Shown here: one piece after another, positions 25,183 to 34,765 of the stretch
How the letters are laid out: each line of letters begins with the position of its first letter
Position numbering within the stretch: position 1 is the first letter of the stretch
Assembly: GCA_027489965.1 (NCBI GenBank)
Contig: JAIXZA010000006.1
Span: forward strand, 53,313-117,312
Source: Verrucomicrobiaceae bacterium
GTDB lineage: Bacteria > Verrucomicrobiota > Verrucomicrobiia > Verrucomicrobiales > Verrucomicrobiaceae
Length of the DNA stretch: 64,000 nt
Reading direction: 5' to 3'
Notes under the pieces: model-generated
Told to the model about the DNA's origin: nothing
Databases searched by the model: none
Seen by the model: the letters and a program-made list of their open reading frames with translations, nothing else
Position numbers and translations under genes: made by a program

Positions 25183-26235
25183 TTATTTCGGCTGATTCGC
25201 CACATCCAACAAAGTGGGCAAACCTTTCAGCAAGTCCGTTCCTGCGCCTAATGGCACAGGCGCTTGAGCCGACGTTTTTTCGGGTGACTTCAAGTAATGC
25301 AAAAAGTCACTGTCCGTGCTGAGGATCAAATTGGTATCAGGGGTCATGATTAGCTTGTAGGCCTCCATGGTTTTCGTGAACTCAAAGAGTGCAGCTGCTT
25401 CTGGAGATTGATTGTAGGCCTTGGCGTAGATCTCCGTTGCTTTGGCGTCTGCCGCACCTTCCACCTCTTGGACTTTGCGGTAGGCTTCAGACTCGATCTG
25501 CTTCAGATCACGTTCACGTTGACCCAGGATTTTCGCAGCTTCTCCAGCGCCTTCCGATTTGAAGCGCTCCGCAATCTGGGTTCGCTCACTGACCATGCGC
25601 TGATAGATCGTCTGACTCACCGCGGGTGTATAATTGATGCGTTTAAAGCGCAAATCCATCAGCTCAATCCCAAAGCCCTTCACCTTTGGGGCTGCACTGG
25701 CAAAGATTTCCCTCTCCAGCTCAGCACGACCGCGTTTGATGGGTGAAAGAATGCCGATTCGTGCATCTGCAATAGAAGCACCAGCATTGGCTTCACGCTC
25801 GACTTTACGGTCTTTCGTCGTGCGGATGGCCTCGATAAAATCGTGGCGTGCAATCACGTTACGCGTCTCACTGCCCAGCACGTCAGTCAGACGAGACTGT
25901 GCGCTGCGTTCATCCCGTAGATTTTCAAAAAAGGCACGCGGCTCAGTGATGCGCCAGCGGGCAAAGCTATCAACTACGATGTACACCTTATCCTTCGTCG
26001 GCATGTTTGCTGGCGGGCCATCCCATTCCAGGACGCGCTTATCAAAGCGGTTTACGGTTTGGATGAACGGTGTTTTAAAGTGCAGGCCTGCCTCAGAAAT
26101 CGTTTCACCCACAGGCTTACCGAACTGAGTGATGATGATCTGCTCCGTCTCGCTGACGGTGTAGAAGCTGGCGCTGGCTAAGATGTACAGGACAAAGCCA
26201 GCAATGAGAATAAGAAGAGAGAGACCGGATTTCAT
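25183..26235 (-). CDS. hflC: HflC, prohibitin-family membrane protease modulator
   Basis: HflC with HflK forms the membrane complex that surrounds and modulates the FtsH protease. The 350-residue product has one N-terminal membrane segment (LLILIAGFVLYILAS), then the band-7 domain (TQFGKPVGETISEAGLHFK, DKRVLEWDG) and a coiled region, AERFKSEGAGEAAKILGQRE. The start overlaps the hflK stop by four bases, so hflK is first and hflC second. Confidence 0.93.
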   Translation of the reverse strand: MKSGLSLLILIAGFVLYILASASFYTVSETEQIIITQFGKPVGETISEAGLHFKTPFIQTVNRFDKRVLEWDGPPANMPTKDKVYIVVDSFARWRITEPRAFFENLRDERSAQSRLTDVLGSETRNVIARHDFIEAIRTTKDRKVEREANAGASIADARIGILSPIKRGRAELEREIFASAAPKVKGFGIELMDLRFKRINYTPAVSQTIYQRMVSERTQIAERFKSEGAGEAAKILGQRERDLKQIESEAYRKVQEVEGAADAKATEIYAKAYNQSPEAAALFEFTKTMEAYKLIMTPDTNLILSTDSDFLHYLKSPEKTSAQAPVPLGAGTDLLKGLPTLLDVANQPK

Positions 26236-27257
26236 TGGACTGAGTTCTTGGTAGTGGTTGGTACTGGGGCCGTCAGGTTTTGCTGCAAATGCATGAGTGG
26301 CAGGAATTGCGGCACTTTTTCATCAATGATGACCTTGCCTGGAATGGTTGGCAGAACTTCACTCAGCGTTTCTAGATAGATGCGTTTCTTGGTGACCTCT
26401 GGAGCTTTTTGATATTCCGTGAGTAGCGCCTGAAAGCGGGCTGCATCACCTTCAGCCTCATTGACCCGCTGAGTCGCATAGCCCTCAGCCTGGCTCAGGC
26501 TTTGCTCCGCCTTGCCTCGCGCTTCAGGAATGACACGGTTGTACTCGCCATTGGCCTGATTGATGGAGGATTCCTTTTGCTGCTGAGCACGATTCACTTC
26601 ATCAAAGCTGTCCTTCACTTGGGTTGGCGGGTTCACATTGCCGAGCTGCACTTGATCGATGTGAATGCCCATGTTCAGCGTGCTAGCAATGCCTTGCAAC
26701 CCTTCAAGAGCTTTGACCTCCATCTCCTGTCGTCCGACGGTGAGTACCTCGTCAATCGAGCGATCACCGACCACCTCACGCATGACCGATTCAGAAAGAT
26801 CCCTTAAGGTTGCCTGAGGTTCCAGGAAGTTAAAGACATACATCCGAGCATCCGCGATGTGGAACTGCACCACCCACTCCACGACGGCCGCGTTCAGATC
26901 ACCCGTGACCATGTTCTTTTCCAGCTCCATGTCTTCACTATCTTGATTGTATTGATAGTCATTCAGGGCACCACGGGAGCCATAACCAAACTCCAGCTTC
27001 AACTGGCGGCGCACCTCCACAAAAGACACCAGATCCAGGCCAAAGGGCAGTTTGAAATGCAGCCCCGGCTCAGTGGTCGTCAGGTATTTCCCAAAGCGTT
27101 GCACAATGGCAACGGAACTGGCGGGCACCTGGTAAAAGCTGGAAAAGCCCCCGACCACCACGAGCAAAACCAGCACCCCCACAAGGACGCGCGCTGGATT
27201 CACACGGAGATTCGCTGGATCAGGGAACGGCAGAGTATTCGATTGATGGATAGCCAT
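26232..27257 (-). CDS. hflK: HflK, prohibitin-family membrane protease modulator
   Basis: The partner of HflC, 341 residues. One membrane segment (ARVLVGVLVLLVVVGGF) precedes the band-7 domain (VQRFGKYLTTTEPGLHFKLP) and a coiled stretch, EARGKAEQSLSQAEGYATQR. The glycine-rich N-terminus of many proteobacterial HflK proteins is missing here, replaced by a short proline-rich leader. It forms a two-gene operon with hflC. Confidence 0.92.
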   Translation of the reverse strand: MAIHQSNTLPFPDPANLRVNPARVLVGVLVLLVVVGGFSSFYQVPASSVAIVQRFGKYLTTTEPGLHFKLPFGLDLVSFVEVRRQLKLEFGYGSRGALNDYQYNQDSEDMELEKNMVTGDLNAAVVEWVVQFHIADARMYVFNFLEPQATLRDLSESVMREVVGDRSIDEVLTVGRQEMEVKALEGLQGIASTLNMGIHIDQVQLGNVNPPTQVKDSFDEVNRAQQQKESSINQANGEYNRVIPEARGKAEQSLSQAEGYATQRVNEAEGDAARFQALLTEYQKAPEVTKKRIYLETLSEVLPTIPGKVIIDEKVPQFLPLMHLQQNLTAPVPTTTKNSVQ

Positions 27258-27367
27258 GCTCCCATTTAGCAGAGGAGAACTCGGATTCCAAGAGCTTCCG
27301 AAGAATAGAATTCAAGAACTCTTAGCCACGCACCGATTGGCTCATCGAAAACAACCGAGATTCAAGA

Positions 27368-28858
27368 TCACTCCTTGCTCTTCGCACGCAGCTTCGAGTG
27401 GTGGCGGCCGTAGCAGAAATAGATGACCAGTCCGATAGCCAGCCAGATGAAGAGGCGCTCCCAGGTCTCACGGTCCAGCGCCGCCATCATGCCCAGGCAC
27501 ACCACCGCCCCGAGAATGGGCACCAGAGGCACCGCTGGACAACGAAAAGCACGATGCAATTCGGGGCGCATCTTGCGCAAAATAAGCACTCCCACGCAGA
27601 CCAGAACAAAGGCCAACAGCGTGCCGATGCTCGTCATATGCCCCACGATGCTACCCGGAACAAAGGCTGCAAATAGACCCGTGAAAACCATGAAGAGCAG
27701 ATTGCTTGAAACCAGTGTCTGTGTTTTGGGATGCACCTTCGCAAACATCGGCGGCACCAGACCGTCCTTCGCCATCGTGAAAAACACCCGAGACTGGCCC
27801 ATCAGTAGCACCAAGATCACCGAAGCATAGCCCGCCAGAATCGCGCAGATGATCGCCGTCTTCATAAAGCCATAGGGCGTTTTAGCGATAGCGATCGCCA
27901 CTGGGGCAATGCCGTCATGACCGCGAAAGTCCTTGTAGTTCGCAACACCCGTCAGCACATGAGCAAAGAGAATGTAAAGAACCGTGCAGATCGCGAGCGA
28001 ACCGAGGATGCCCAGCGGCAGATCGCGTTTCGGATTCTTCGCATCCTGGGCAGCCGTGGAAACGGCGTCAAAACCAATGTAGGCAAAGAAAATCACGCCT
28101 GCCGCACGCAGCACGCCACTCCAGCCATACTCACCGAAGTTCCCAGTCAAGTTAGGTGGGATATACGGCACGTGGTTCGCTGGATTCATGAAGCCCCAGC
28201 CCAATCCGATGAAGCAGATCACCACCACCACCTTCAGCGCCACAATAAAGTTGTTCACCGTCGCCGATTCCTTCGTGCCTTTGATCAGCAGCGCGGACAT
28301 CATCACGATAATAAACACCGCCGGCACATTCAGGATGCCGTGCACCACCGTCCCGTCCGTCAGCTTGGCTTCTGAAAAAGGGGAAAGCATCCATGGCAAC
28401 CACGCATCCGCCGTTCCCTGGCCTGCCATGAGGCCGATCAACTTGTTCAAGTAGCCTGACCAACTGATCGCCACTGTCGCTGCCGCCACAGCATATTCTA
28501 AGACGAGATCCCAACCAATGATCCAGGCCATCAGCTCGCCCATCGTTGCGTAGGAATAAGTGTAGGCACTGCCCGCCACTGGAATCATCGAGGCAAACTC
28601 AGCGTAGCACAGGCCCGCCAGAGCACAGCCCACGCCCGCAATCATGAACGAGTAAGTCACCCCAGGCCCGGCAAATTCACCAGCCGCCTGACCCGTGAGA
28701 GAAAAGATCCCCGCACCAATGATCGCGCCAATACCCAAGGTAATCAGGTTCATCAGGCCCAGCGACCGCTTCAGCGTTACATGCGCATCGCCTTCTCCGT
28801 GCTCAGCTTCGTGAATGATGGTGGGAATGTCCTTGGTGGCGAGTAGCGGGTTTGACAT
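27368..28858 (-). CDS. APC-family amino acid permease (cationic amino acid transporter type)
   Basis: A 496-residue membrane protein with about 12 to 14 hydrophobic segments. The family motif GIGAIIGAGIFSLTG is in the first membrane helix, followed by SYTYATMGELMAWIIGWDL-like sequence and FIGFDAVSTAAQDAKNP in the middle. The layout matches CAT-type permeases that take up amino acids such as lysine or arginine. The ATG at 28858 gives the usual cytoplasmic leader; the frame extends to 28903 but adds a hydrophobic stretch unlike the family. Confidence 0.88.
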   Translation of the reverse strand: MSNPLLATKDIPTIIHEAEHGEGDAHVTLKRSLGLMNLITLGIGAIIGAGIFSLTGQAAGEFAGPGVTYSFMIAGVGCALAGLCYAEFASMIPVAGSAYTYSYATMGELMAWIIGWDLVLEYAVAAATVAISWSGYLNKLIGLMAGQGTADAWLPWMLSPFSEAKLTDGTVVHGILNVPAVFIIVMMSALLIKGTKESATVNNFIVALKVVVVICFIGLGWGFMNPANHVPYIPPNLTGNFGEYGWSGVLRAAGVIFFAYIGFDAVSTAAQDAKNPKRDLPLGILGSLAICTVLYILFAHVLTGVANYKDFRGHDGIAPVAIAIAKTPYGFMKTAIICAILAGYASVILVLLMGQSRVFFTMAKDGLVPPMFAKVHPKTQTLVSSNLLFMVFTGLFAAFVPGSIVGHMTSIGTLLAFVLVCVGVLILRKMRPELHRAFRCPAVPLVPILGAVVCLGMMAALDRETWERLFIWLAIGLVIYFCYGRHHSKLRAKSKE

Positions 28859-29296
28859 AAAAAAACAATAATTGAATAGCCATAGCAAGTTGTGCGCCAG
28901 CAAGTCAACGACATATCCAAAGCCCCCAGCATTCCCCTACCGCCGCCCGTTCAGGATCATCTGATTCAACTTCTAGCGTATGGCCTCCATGTCGGGATCG
29001 GCAAAGCCAGTGTCCAGGGTGCTGACGCTGTTCGTGTTCGCACTGGTGCCGCTAATGGCACTGACTTCTGACCTCTGTTCTCTGACCGGCACTCTGCAAA
29101 TCTGGCGGATGACTCAATCATCTAATTCAAGGGTCCACTCAATGGCCAACGAAGGAGGCAGGACATTCTCGGATCGAGATTTACCTGAGCTTAACAAAAT
29201 TCAGGGTTCTTCCTCACAATTCATTAACACGACCATGCGAAGATTGGCTGTGATTCAGGGAAAATGAATTCCTTAAACCATCCACAACACCAAGCC
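28859..29296. other. Intergenic region between divergent permease and di-haem oxidoreductase
   Basis: About 440 bases. A 95-codon frame at 28980-29267 has no recognisable product or leader and is not called. The region should hold two divergent promoters, but I see no clean -35/-10 pair. Confidence 0.35.
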
Positions 29297-30592
29297 ATGA
29301 AAACGAATCCACTCATTCACCACGTGCTGTTAGCCGTGGCATCCACAGGCCTCAGCCTGGCTCAGGCCCCATCAGCACCACCCCGCGGACCGCAACCACC
29401 GAACGGACAACAACAGCCGCCGAACGCGCAACAACTTCAGCGGCCAGCCGTGCGTCCACGCCCATCGCATCGACCTACAGCACCGGTGACACGACCAGCA
29501 CGTCCGAGCGATCCACTCCCAGGACTGTCAGCAGATTTATTGATGGCCTTCTCAGATGGCTTTGAGGAGTTTACCAAGGAAGAAGATGCAGCAGGTGGAC
29601 TGGGGCCGATCTTCAATCAGAGTTCCTGCGTCACCTGCCATCTTCAAGGCGGCACGGGTGGAGCCAGCGATATCACGGTGACTCGCTTTGGCCATGTCGA
29701 AAAGGGTCTCTTTGATTCTCTCGACTCTCTCGGCGGTTCATTGCTGCAAGCCTTATCCATTGACCGAGCCGCACGTGAGTTTGTCCCTAGAGAAGCCAAC
29801 ATTGTCAGCCGCCGGCAGACGACGCCGCTCTTTGGTCTAGGCCTTGTGGAAGCCATCCCCGAAGCCACCATCCTGGCTGGTGTGCGCAGTGGTAAGCCGG
29901 ATGGTGTCAAAGGTAAGGCTCATTTAGTGACAGATGTCGTCTCAGGCCAGCAGATGCTGGGACGCTTTGGCTGGAAAGCCCAGCAAGCGACACTGCTGGC
30001 CTTTTCTGCGGATGCTTATGTGAATGAAATGGGCGTGACCAATCGCTTCTTCCCGACTGAAAATGCCCCAAACGGCAAAGCGGATGTCTTGGCAGCCTAT
30101 GACAATATCGCAGACCCCGAGGACAGCATTGATCCAGAAACAGGGAAAGCTGACATCGATCACTCGGCTGACTTCATGCGCTTCCTGGCGCCCCTGAGGC
30201 CGCTACCTTTGTCAGCCTCAGCAACGGCAGGCAAGACCGTCTTCCATTCCACTGGATGCGCCGTTTGTCACACGCCACGCATGTTTACAGGCACGAATGA
30301 CATCCCTGCCCTGAACCAAAAAGCCGTGGATCTCTATTCAGATCTTCTGCTCCATGATATGGGCATCTTAGGAGATGGTATCGTCCAGGGAGATGCTGGT
30401 GGGCGCGAGTTCAGAACCGCTCCACTATGGGGTGCCCGAGTCAGTGCACCTTATCTGCATGATGGTCGCGCTCCAACACTGGAAGCCGCCATCCGCGCCC
30501 ACGATGGCGAAGGTGCTGCTTCAAAAATCCGCTACACCAAACTGAGCGTCCAACAACGCCAGCAACTACTGGATTTCATCAACACGCTGTAA
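29297..30592 (+). CDS. Di-haem thiol-oxidoreductase-like protein (DUF1111 type)
   Basis: A 431-residue secreted protein. A signal peptide (LLAVASTGLSLAQA) is followed by a long linker rich in proline, glutamine and arginine (residues about 25-75). The catalytic region has two haem-binding motifs, CVTCH in NQSSCVTCHLQGG and CAVCH in HSTGCAVCHTPRMF. It has the FxEGFxxF-like and GLGLVEAIPE blocks of di-haem oxidoreductases often annotated thiol oxidoreductase. The ATG at 29297 gives a normal signal peptide. A strong terminator follows. Confidence 0.85.
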   Translation: MKTNPLIHHVLLAVASTGLSLAQAPSAPPRGPQPPNGQQQPPNAQQLQRPAVRPRPSHRPTAPVTRPARPSDPLPGLSADLLMAFSDGFEEFTKEEDAAGGLGPIFNQSSCVTCHLQGGTGGASDITVTRFGHVEKGLFDSLDSLGGSLLQALSIDRAAREFVPREANIVSRRQTTPLFGLGLVEAIPEATILAGVRSGKPDGVKGKAHLVTDVVSGQQMLGRFGWKAQQATLLAFSADAYVNEMGVTNRFFPTENAPNGKADVLAAYDNIADPEDSIDPETGKADIDHSADFMRFLAPLRPLPLSASATAGKTVFHSTGCAVCHTPRMFTGTNDIPALNQKAVDLYSDLLLHDMGILGDGIVQGDAGGREFRTAPLWGARVSAPYLHDGRAPTLEAAIRAHDGEGAASKIRYTKLSVQQRQQLLDFINTL

Positions 30593-30610
30593 GCCAGCGA
30601 GTGAAAGATC

Positions 30611-30643
30611 AAGCACCGCCAATGACACTGGCGGTGCTTTTTT
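30611..30643 (+). terminator. Rho-independent terminator after the di-haem oxidoreductase gene
   Basis: A perfect 11-bp stem, AAGCACCGCCA and TGGCGGTGCTT, with a 7-base loop, running into a T6 tract (30638-30643). It lies 18 bases after the stop. The convergent queC gene ends in the same T tract. Confidence 0.92.
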
Positions 30644-31325
30644 ATTGCCTCAGAGGCAGTGGATCGGTGTTTAGATAGACGGTCGGATCAGGTAAACCCG
30701 CCTCGATAAAGGCCTCACGCCGCTCCACACAGGTGCCACAGTTACCGCAGTGGATCTCGCCACCCTTGTAGCAGCTCCAAGTCTGAGCGAAGTCCAGACC
30801 GAGATCGTAACCAAGCCTGGCGATGCCTATTTTATCCATGGCAATGAAGGGACGCAGCAACTCGATACGTGCATAGGTACCCTCACGCATGGAGTCAGCA
30901 ATGGCCTGCATGAAGGGCTCTCGGCAATCGGGATAGATGGCATGATCCCCGGAGTGAGCGGCAATGACCAGAGCCTCTGCCCCGCGCGATTCAGCAATGC
31001 CGCAGGCGATGGCAAGCATGATGCCATTCCGGAAAGGCACGACGGTGCGTTTCATGTTTTCATCGGCGTAATGACCTTCAGGAATGTCCCCTCCGCTTTT
31101 CAGCAAGTCTGAGGCGAACAGCTCATTCACAAAGGGAAGCGCAACAATGTCATGACGAATACCGCATTGCTGAGCATGCCACTGAGCAAAGGCGATCTCC
31201 TTGTGGTTATGCTTAGCCCCATAGTCAAAACTGACGGCACCGACGACTTCATGCTCCTTTTTGGCCCAATACAAGGCAGCCGAGGAGTCCATGCCGCCAC
31301 TAAGCAAGATGAGCGCCTTTGCCAT
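30642..31325 (-). CDS. queC: 7-cyano-7-deazaguanine synthase QueC
   Basis: This ATP-dependent enzyme makes preQ0 from carboxy-deazaguanine and ammonia in queuosine synthesis. The P-loop ALILLSGGMDSSAALY opens the protein, and the zinc-binding cysteines are in CYKGGEIHCGNCGTC. At 227 residues it has normal length. It follows queF on the same strand with a 6-base gap, so they are co-transcribed. No queD or queE is visible in the window. Confidence 0.95.
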   Translation of the reverse strand: MAKALILLSGGMDSSAALYWAKKEHEVVGAVSFDYGAKHNHKEIAFAQWHAQQCGIRHDIVALPFVNELFASDLLKSGGDIPEGHYADENMKRTVVPFRNGIMLAIACGIAESRGAEALVIAAHSGDHAIYPDCREPFMQAIADSMREGTYARIELLRPFIAMDKIGIARLGYDLGLDFAQTWSCYKGGEIHCGNCGTCVERREAFIEAGLPDPTVYLNTDPLPLRQ

Positions 31326-31331
31326 AAAAAA

Positions 31332-31796
31332 TTAATGCTGAGAGCTCAGGGATGATGCAGGCCACTCCAGAGGCACATCACGATTCGGGTGCCTAGCCTC
31401 ACAGGTGAGCTGAATGCCCCCACGAGGAACAAAACGACCACGCACGATGGCTTGTTTGGGTGCACAGGCTTTCACGAGATCATCGAGGATACGATTGACG
31501 ATGGCTTCATTAAACGAGGCATGATTGCGATAGCTGGCCAGATAGAACTTTAGCGACTTGGTCTCCACACAGCGCTCGTCTGGAATGTAAAGAATCTCGA
31601 CATGAGCGGCATCGGGCTGCCCGGTCACTGGGCAGAGTGAACTAAAATCTGGAGCGCTCAGGTGAATGCTGTAGTTACGGGCCAGGGTGCGGTTTGGAAA
31701 AGTCTCCAGCGCTGCTTCATCTGGTGAGGCAGGAAGACGGTGCTCGGAGCGCCCGAGGAGGGAGAGATCGGCAGATTGAGAATCAGACATGCCCAT
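31332..31796 (-). CDS. queF: NADPH-dependent 7-cyano-7-deazaguanine reductase QueF
   Basis: It reduces preQ0 to preQ1 in queuosine synthesis. The catalytic cysteine is in SSLCPVTGQPD and the family motif ETKSLKFYLASYR follows. At 154 residues it is the short, unimodular form. Two possible ATG starts lie two codons apart (31796 and 31790). It is the first gene of the queF-queC pair. Confidence 0.95.
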   Translation of the reverse strand: MGMSDSQSADLSLLGRSEHRLPASPDEAALETFPNRTLARNYSIHLSAPDFSSLCPVTGQPDAAHVEILYIPDERCVETKSLKFYLASYRNHASFNEAIVNRILDDLVKACAPKQAIVRGRFVPRGGIQLTCEARHPNRDVPLEWPASSLSSQH

Positions 31797-31894
31797 CAGT
31801 ATGCGCGCAGACGGTCAGGCCGCAACCCTGTGAGTGCTTTCACAGAGATTGCATTTTCTCTCAAACTAAGGCAGATCTCTGCACCTTCATTTCC

Positions 31895-33694
31895 ATGACC
31901 ACGCAACCACAGCCTAATGCCAGTCGTCCAATCTTCCGATTGGCCTTCTACGCAGTCGCCATTGGACTGGCTTTGGTGCATGTGTTCATCACTTTTCGAG
32001 GCATCAATAGTGCTGCCGGCATGGAACAGGCCCAAGTAGCCCGTGAGATCGCACGTGGACATGGGCTGCAAACCAAGATTGTCCGTCCGTATGCTCTGGC
32101 CCGTTTTAATGCCTCTCTCAAAGAGGTGGTGCCTGGTCAAATGCCAGAAATCACCACATCTCCACTGCAACCACTTCTCTGGGCACCTGTCTTCAAAACA
32201 TTGGAGCGCCACTTCCCTTTCGAGCCGACGAAAAATGGCGGCATTTATCTGATGGATCGTGCGATTGCTTGCATGGGAGTCACCTACTTTCTTTTGACTC
32301 TGCTATGGACGCACGGAGCCGCGCGACGACTTTTCGATGACTCGGTAGCGGCTGTCGCTGTCGCTGCTTTAATTCTCTGCGAGCCACTCTGGAAGCTCTC
32401 TGTCAGTGGCAGTCCCGTGGCGCTCATGCTGCCATTGTTCGCACTAACAATGCGAGTTTATGCGGCGGCCCAAATTCGCATCCAAGAAGGACTCAGCGCG
32501 ACACTGCAAATGATCGCCATTGGCGTGCTAGCGTCCCTACTGCTAGTCACACACTGGATGGCCGTTTGGATAGTGGTCGGATTGGTGCTTGCTGTGGCTC
32601 AAGGCTTTCCTGGTCATCGAAGGAGCGCGCTTTGGGTCGTGGGCCTACCTTTTTTGACCCTGATTGTCTGGTGTCTTTGGATAGCCCAACAATCAGGCGA
32701 TGTGCTAGGGGGAGCCAAGACCCTCTTCCAGGCGCACCTGCTGACCCAAGAACCCAATATCTTGCAGCGTGAATTTTCCATCGTGACCCAACCTGTTTTT
32801 GTGGATGATTTGTTGCGCAAGGCGGCCTGGAATCTGACGAATCAATTGACCGAACTCTATGCGTATCTTGGACATTCGGTGCCTGCTTTAGCCTTCTTTA
32901 TTGCTTTAATGCATCGATTTCGCCGTCCAGAAGTGATCAGAACCTTACAAGGCCTTGGACTGATGTTTCTTTCCACCGCGGTCGGCATGGGTTTCCTCGG
33001 TCTGCCAGAAAAAAGCCAAGATGACAACGCGCTTTACATCGTGCTCGTACCTGCGATGGCCATTGGCGGCAGCGCCATGCTGGCGGTGCTCTGGGCACGA
33101 CTTCAAATTTCCGCAGGGTTCTTCTGGCAGCGCTTTGGCTTTGCAGTGATAGCTCTGGCGATCTCAGCCATCCCAATGATGGCCACCCTGCCCGGTGATC
33201 TAAAGATAGGACTGACCATGCGGAACCGGATCTATCCACACTGGCCACCTTACGTCCCCAGTCAGGTCCCAGTGCTCGCGAGATTGATCGAACCGAATGA
33301 AATCATTTTTACCGATGCTCCGTGGTTTCTCTCCTGGTATGCGGACATCCCCTGCGCATGGATGCCAGTGAAACGCGCTGATTTTGCAATCATGCAGGAT
33401 CAGTTCAAAAAACAGAAAATCATGGTGGCAGGATTTGTCGTCACGCCGATAAGCGCCAAACTGAATTATCTCCAGGAGGCTTTCACCGGGCCCTACAGCG
33501 AGTGGCCTGATCTCATTTTCAGGGGGCCTTTGCTAGCCTTTGATAAAGACTTCCAGCCCTATCCCGAATTCCCTTACAAAATGGCGATGCCGCTCATGGC
33601 AACTTCCATTGGAGCTAAGGAGAACCTTAGCTATCAAATGACGTTCTACAGCGATCGGGTGCGCAATCCAAAAGAAAAGGCTCCAGCTCAATAG
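31895..33694 (+). CDS. GT-C-like integral membrane protein, possible glycosyltransferase
   Basis: A 599-residue membrane protein with about ten hydrophobic segments and a soluble C-terminal region of about 150 residues. Its first external loop has the acidic GMEQAQVAREIARGHGLQT, placed as the catalytic loop of GT-C glycosyltransferases such as ArnT and PMT relatives, followed by the family-like TSPLQPLLWAP. This is architecture-based; no substrate can be named. The frame continues upstream to 31694, antisense to queF, but the ATG at 31895 begins the likely protein. It converges on the prenyl synthase gene with a 7-base overlap. Confidence 0.65.
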   Translation: MTTQPQPNASRPIFRLAFYAVAIGLALVHVFITFRGINSAAGMEQAQVAREIARGHGLQTKIVRPYALARFNASLKEVVPGQMPEITTSPLQPLLWAPVFKTLERHFPFEPTKNGGIYLMDRAIACMGVTYFLLTLLWTHGAARRLFDDSVAAVAVAALILCEPLWKLSVSGSPVALMLPLFALTMRVYAAAQIRIQEGLSATLQMIAIGVLASLLLVTHWMAVWIVVGLVLAVAQGFPGHRRSALWVVGLPFLTLIVWCLWIAQQSGDVLGGAKTLFQAHLLTQEPNILQREFSIVTQPVFVDDLLRKAAWNLTNQLTELYAYLGHSVPALAFFIALMHRFRRPEVIRTLQGLGLMFLSTAVGMGFLGLPEKSQDDNALYIVLVPAMAIGGSAMLAVLWARLQISAGFFWQRFGFAVIALAISAIPMMATLPGDLKIGLTMRNRIYPHWPPYVPSQVPVLARLIEPNEIIFTDAPWFLSWYADIPCAWMPVKRADFAIMQDQFKKQKIMVAGFVVTPISAKLNYLQEAFTGPYSEWPDLIFRGPLLAFDKDFQPYPEFPYKMAMPLMATSIGAKENLSYQMTFYSDRVRNPKEKAPAQ

Positions 33695-34581
33695 TCGCGA
33701 GCTAATAAATAGTCCGCTAATTCCCTCAAACGCTCACCTTGGGCACCAAAAACAGAGAGGGCATCATGAGCGACTTGAGTCAGCCGGTGAGCCTCATCAC
33801 GAGAAGCCTGCAAGCCAATGAGCGCCGGGTAAGTGGATTTTTCAGAAGCTAGATCTTTGCCTGCACTCTTCCCTAACTTTTCACTCGTCTGTGTCACATC
33901 AAGAATGTCATCAATGATCTGAAACGCCAAGCCCGTAGCCATGCCAAAATCACGCAAAGCCGTCATCTGTTCAGCCGTAGCATTTGCACTCATACCACCA
34001 AGCTTTAAACTCGTCGTGAGCAAAGCGGCTGTCTTGTTTTCATGAATGAAGCGTAAAGCCTCCAATGGAAGTTTTTTGCCTTCTCCCTCAAGATCGGCAA
34101 CTTGACCACCGACAAGGTGCAAACTACCCGCCGTCAGTGCCAACTCATGAACCAAATCTCCAGCATGATAGCGAGTAGTGATGGGTGTCTTCACCACCAT
34201 TTCAAAAGCCAAAGCTTGCAAAGAATCTCCGGCTAGCACCGCAATACCGTCACCAAACACCTTATGGCACGTGGGCACGCCACGTCGGAAATCATCATTA
34301 TCCATGCTTGGCAGGTCATCATGAATTAAAGAATAAGTATGCAGACACTCCACCGCGCAGGCCGCCGCCGCTGCTCCCTCCATGCTGCCTCCGCAGGCTT
34401 CAGCAGCCGCCAGGCATAAAATGGGTCGAAGCCTTTTACCACCCGCAAAAACGCTGTGCCTCATTGCTTTATGAATGGTAACAGGCGCCGTCTCGACAGA
34501 TGGAATAAGCCGATCCAGCCAAGAGTCCACGTATTGGCAGCGTTCGGTGAGGTAGGATTTCAGGTCAGACATGTCGTCCAT
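33688..34581 (-). CDS. ispA: Polyprenyl synthetase (geranyl/farnesyl diphosphate synthase type)
   Basis: An all-helical prenyltransferase of about 297 residues that builds short isoprenoid diphosphates. It has GGKRLRP, the first aspartate-rich motif DDLPSMDNDDFRRG and the second, IIDDILDVT. The residues before the first motif (CLHTYSLIH) favour a product of C10 to C20. The start is the ATG at 34581; a second ATG lies at 34572 and a TTG at 34596. A second prenyl synthase, fused to DUF116, is encoded at 45572. Confidence 0.88.
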   Translation of the reverse strand: MDDMSDLKSYLTERCQYVDSWLDRLIPSVETAPVTIHKAMRHSVFAGGKRLRPILCLAAAEACGGSMEGAAAAACAVECLHTYSLIHDDLPSMDNDDFRRGVPTCHKVFGDGIAVLAGDSLQALAFEMVVKTPITTRYHAGDLVHELALTAGSLHLVGGQVADLEGEGKKLPLEALRFIHENKTAALLTTSLKLGGMSANATAEQMTALRDFGMATGLAFQIIDDILDVTQTSEKLGKSAGKDLASEKSTYPALIGLQASRDEAHRLTQVAHDALSVFGAQGERLRELADYLLARDY

Positions 34582-34668
34582 TAATGGCGAAGGCAATGCA
34601 TGACTGCAAGAATTTCAATCATCGGCTAAAGCGGCAAAACTAGAAATCGAGAAACGGAACGCTTCTCG

Positions 34669-34733
34669 AAGGTGAAGGCCGCGCATTGCTGCACGGCCTT
34701 CATTTGGTAGCGGGGACAGGATTTGAACCTGTG
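34669..34733. repeat. 65-bp direct repeat, copy 1 (tRNA 3' end plus hairpin)
   Basis: Matches 35023-35087 with one mismatch. It contains a near-perfect hairpin (34674-34685 with 34690-34701, one mispair) and the 3' end of an initiator tRNA. The two copies flank the GIY-YIG gene, 354 bases apart. Confidence 0.9.
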
Positions 34734-34765
34734 GTCCCGCACGCGGGATTATGAGCCTGACGAGC
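34705..34765 (-). pseudogene. Partial copy of initiator tRNA-Met (tRNA remnant)
   Basis: On the minus strand this matches the intact tRNA at 35059-35135 in two blocks: 17 bases through the D-stem end and anticodon loop (GCTCGTCAGGCTCATAA) and 29 bases covering the T arm, acceptor strand and CCA. Between them the original 9-base segment is replaced by a 16-base one containing TCCCGC and GCGGGA, which breaks the anticodon stem. The 5' half is missing. It should not fold as a functional tRNA. The last codons and the stop of the GIY-YIG gene lie inside it. Confidence 0.8.

Noticed and set aside
28980-29267. A 95-codon frame upstream of the di-haem oxidoreductase
   Set aside because: It has a hydrophobic N-terminal part, but no ribosome binding site or family, and the rest looks like translated non-coding sequence.
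31694-31894. N-terminal extension of the GT-C-like protein
   Set aside because: It is antisense to queF and lacks hydrophobic or family sequence; the membrane protein starts naturally at 31895.
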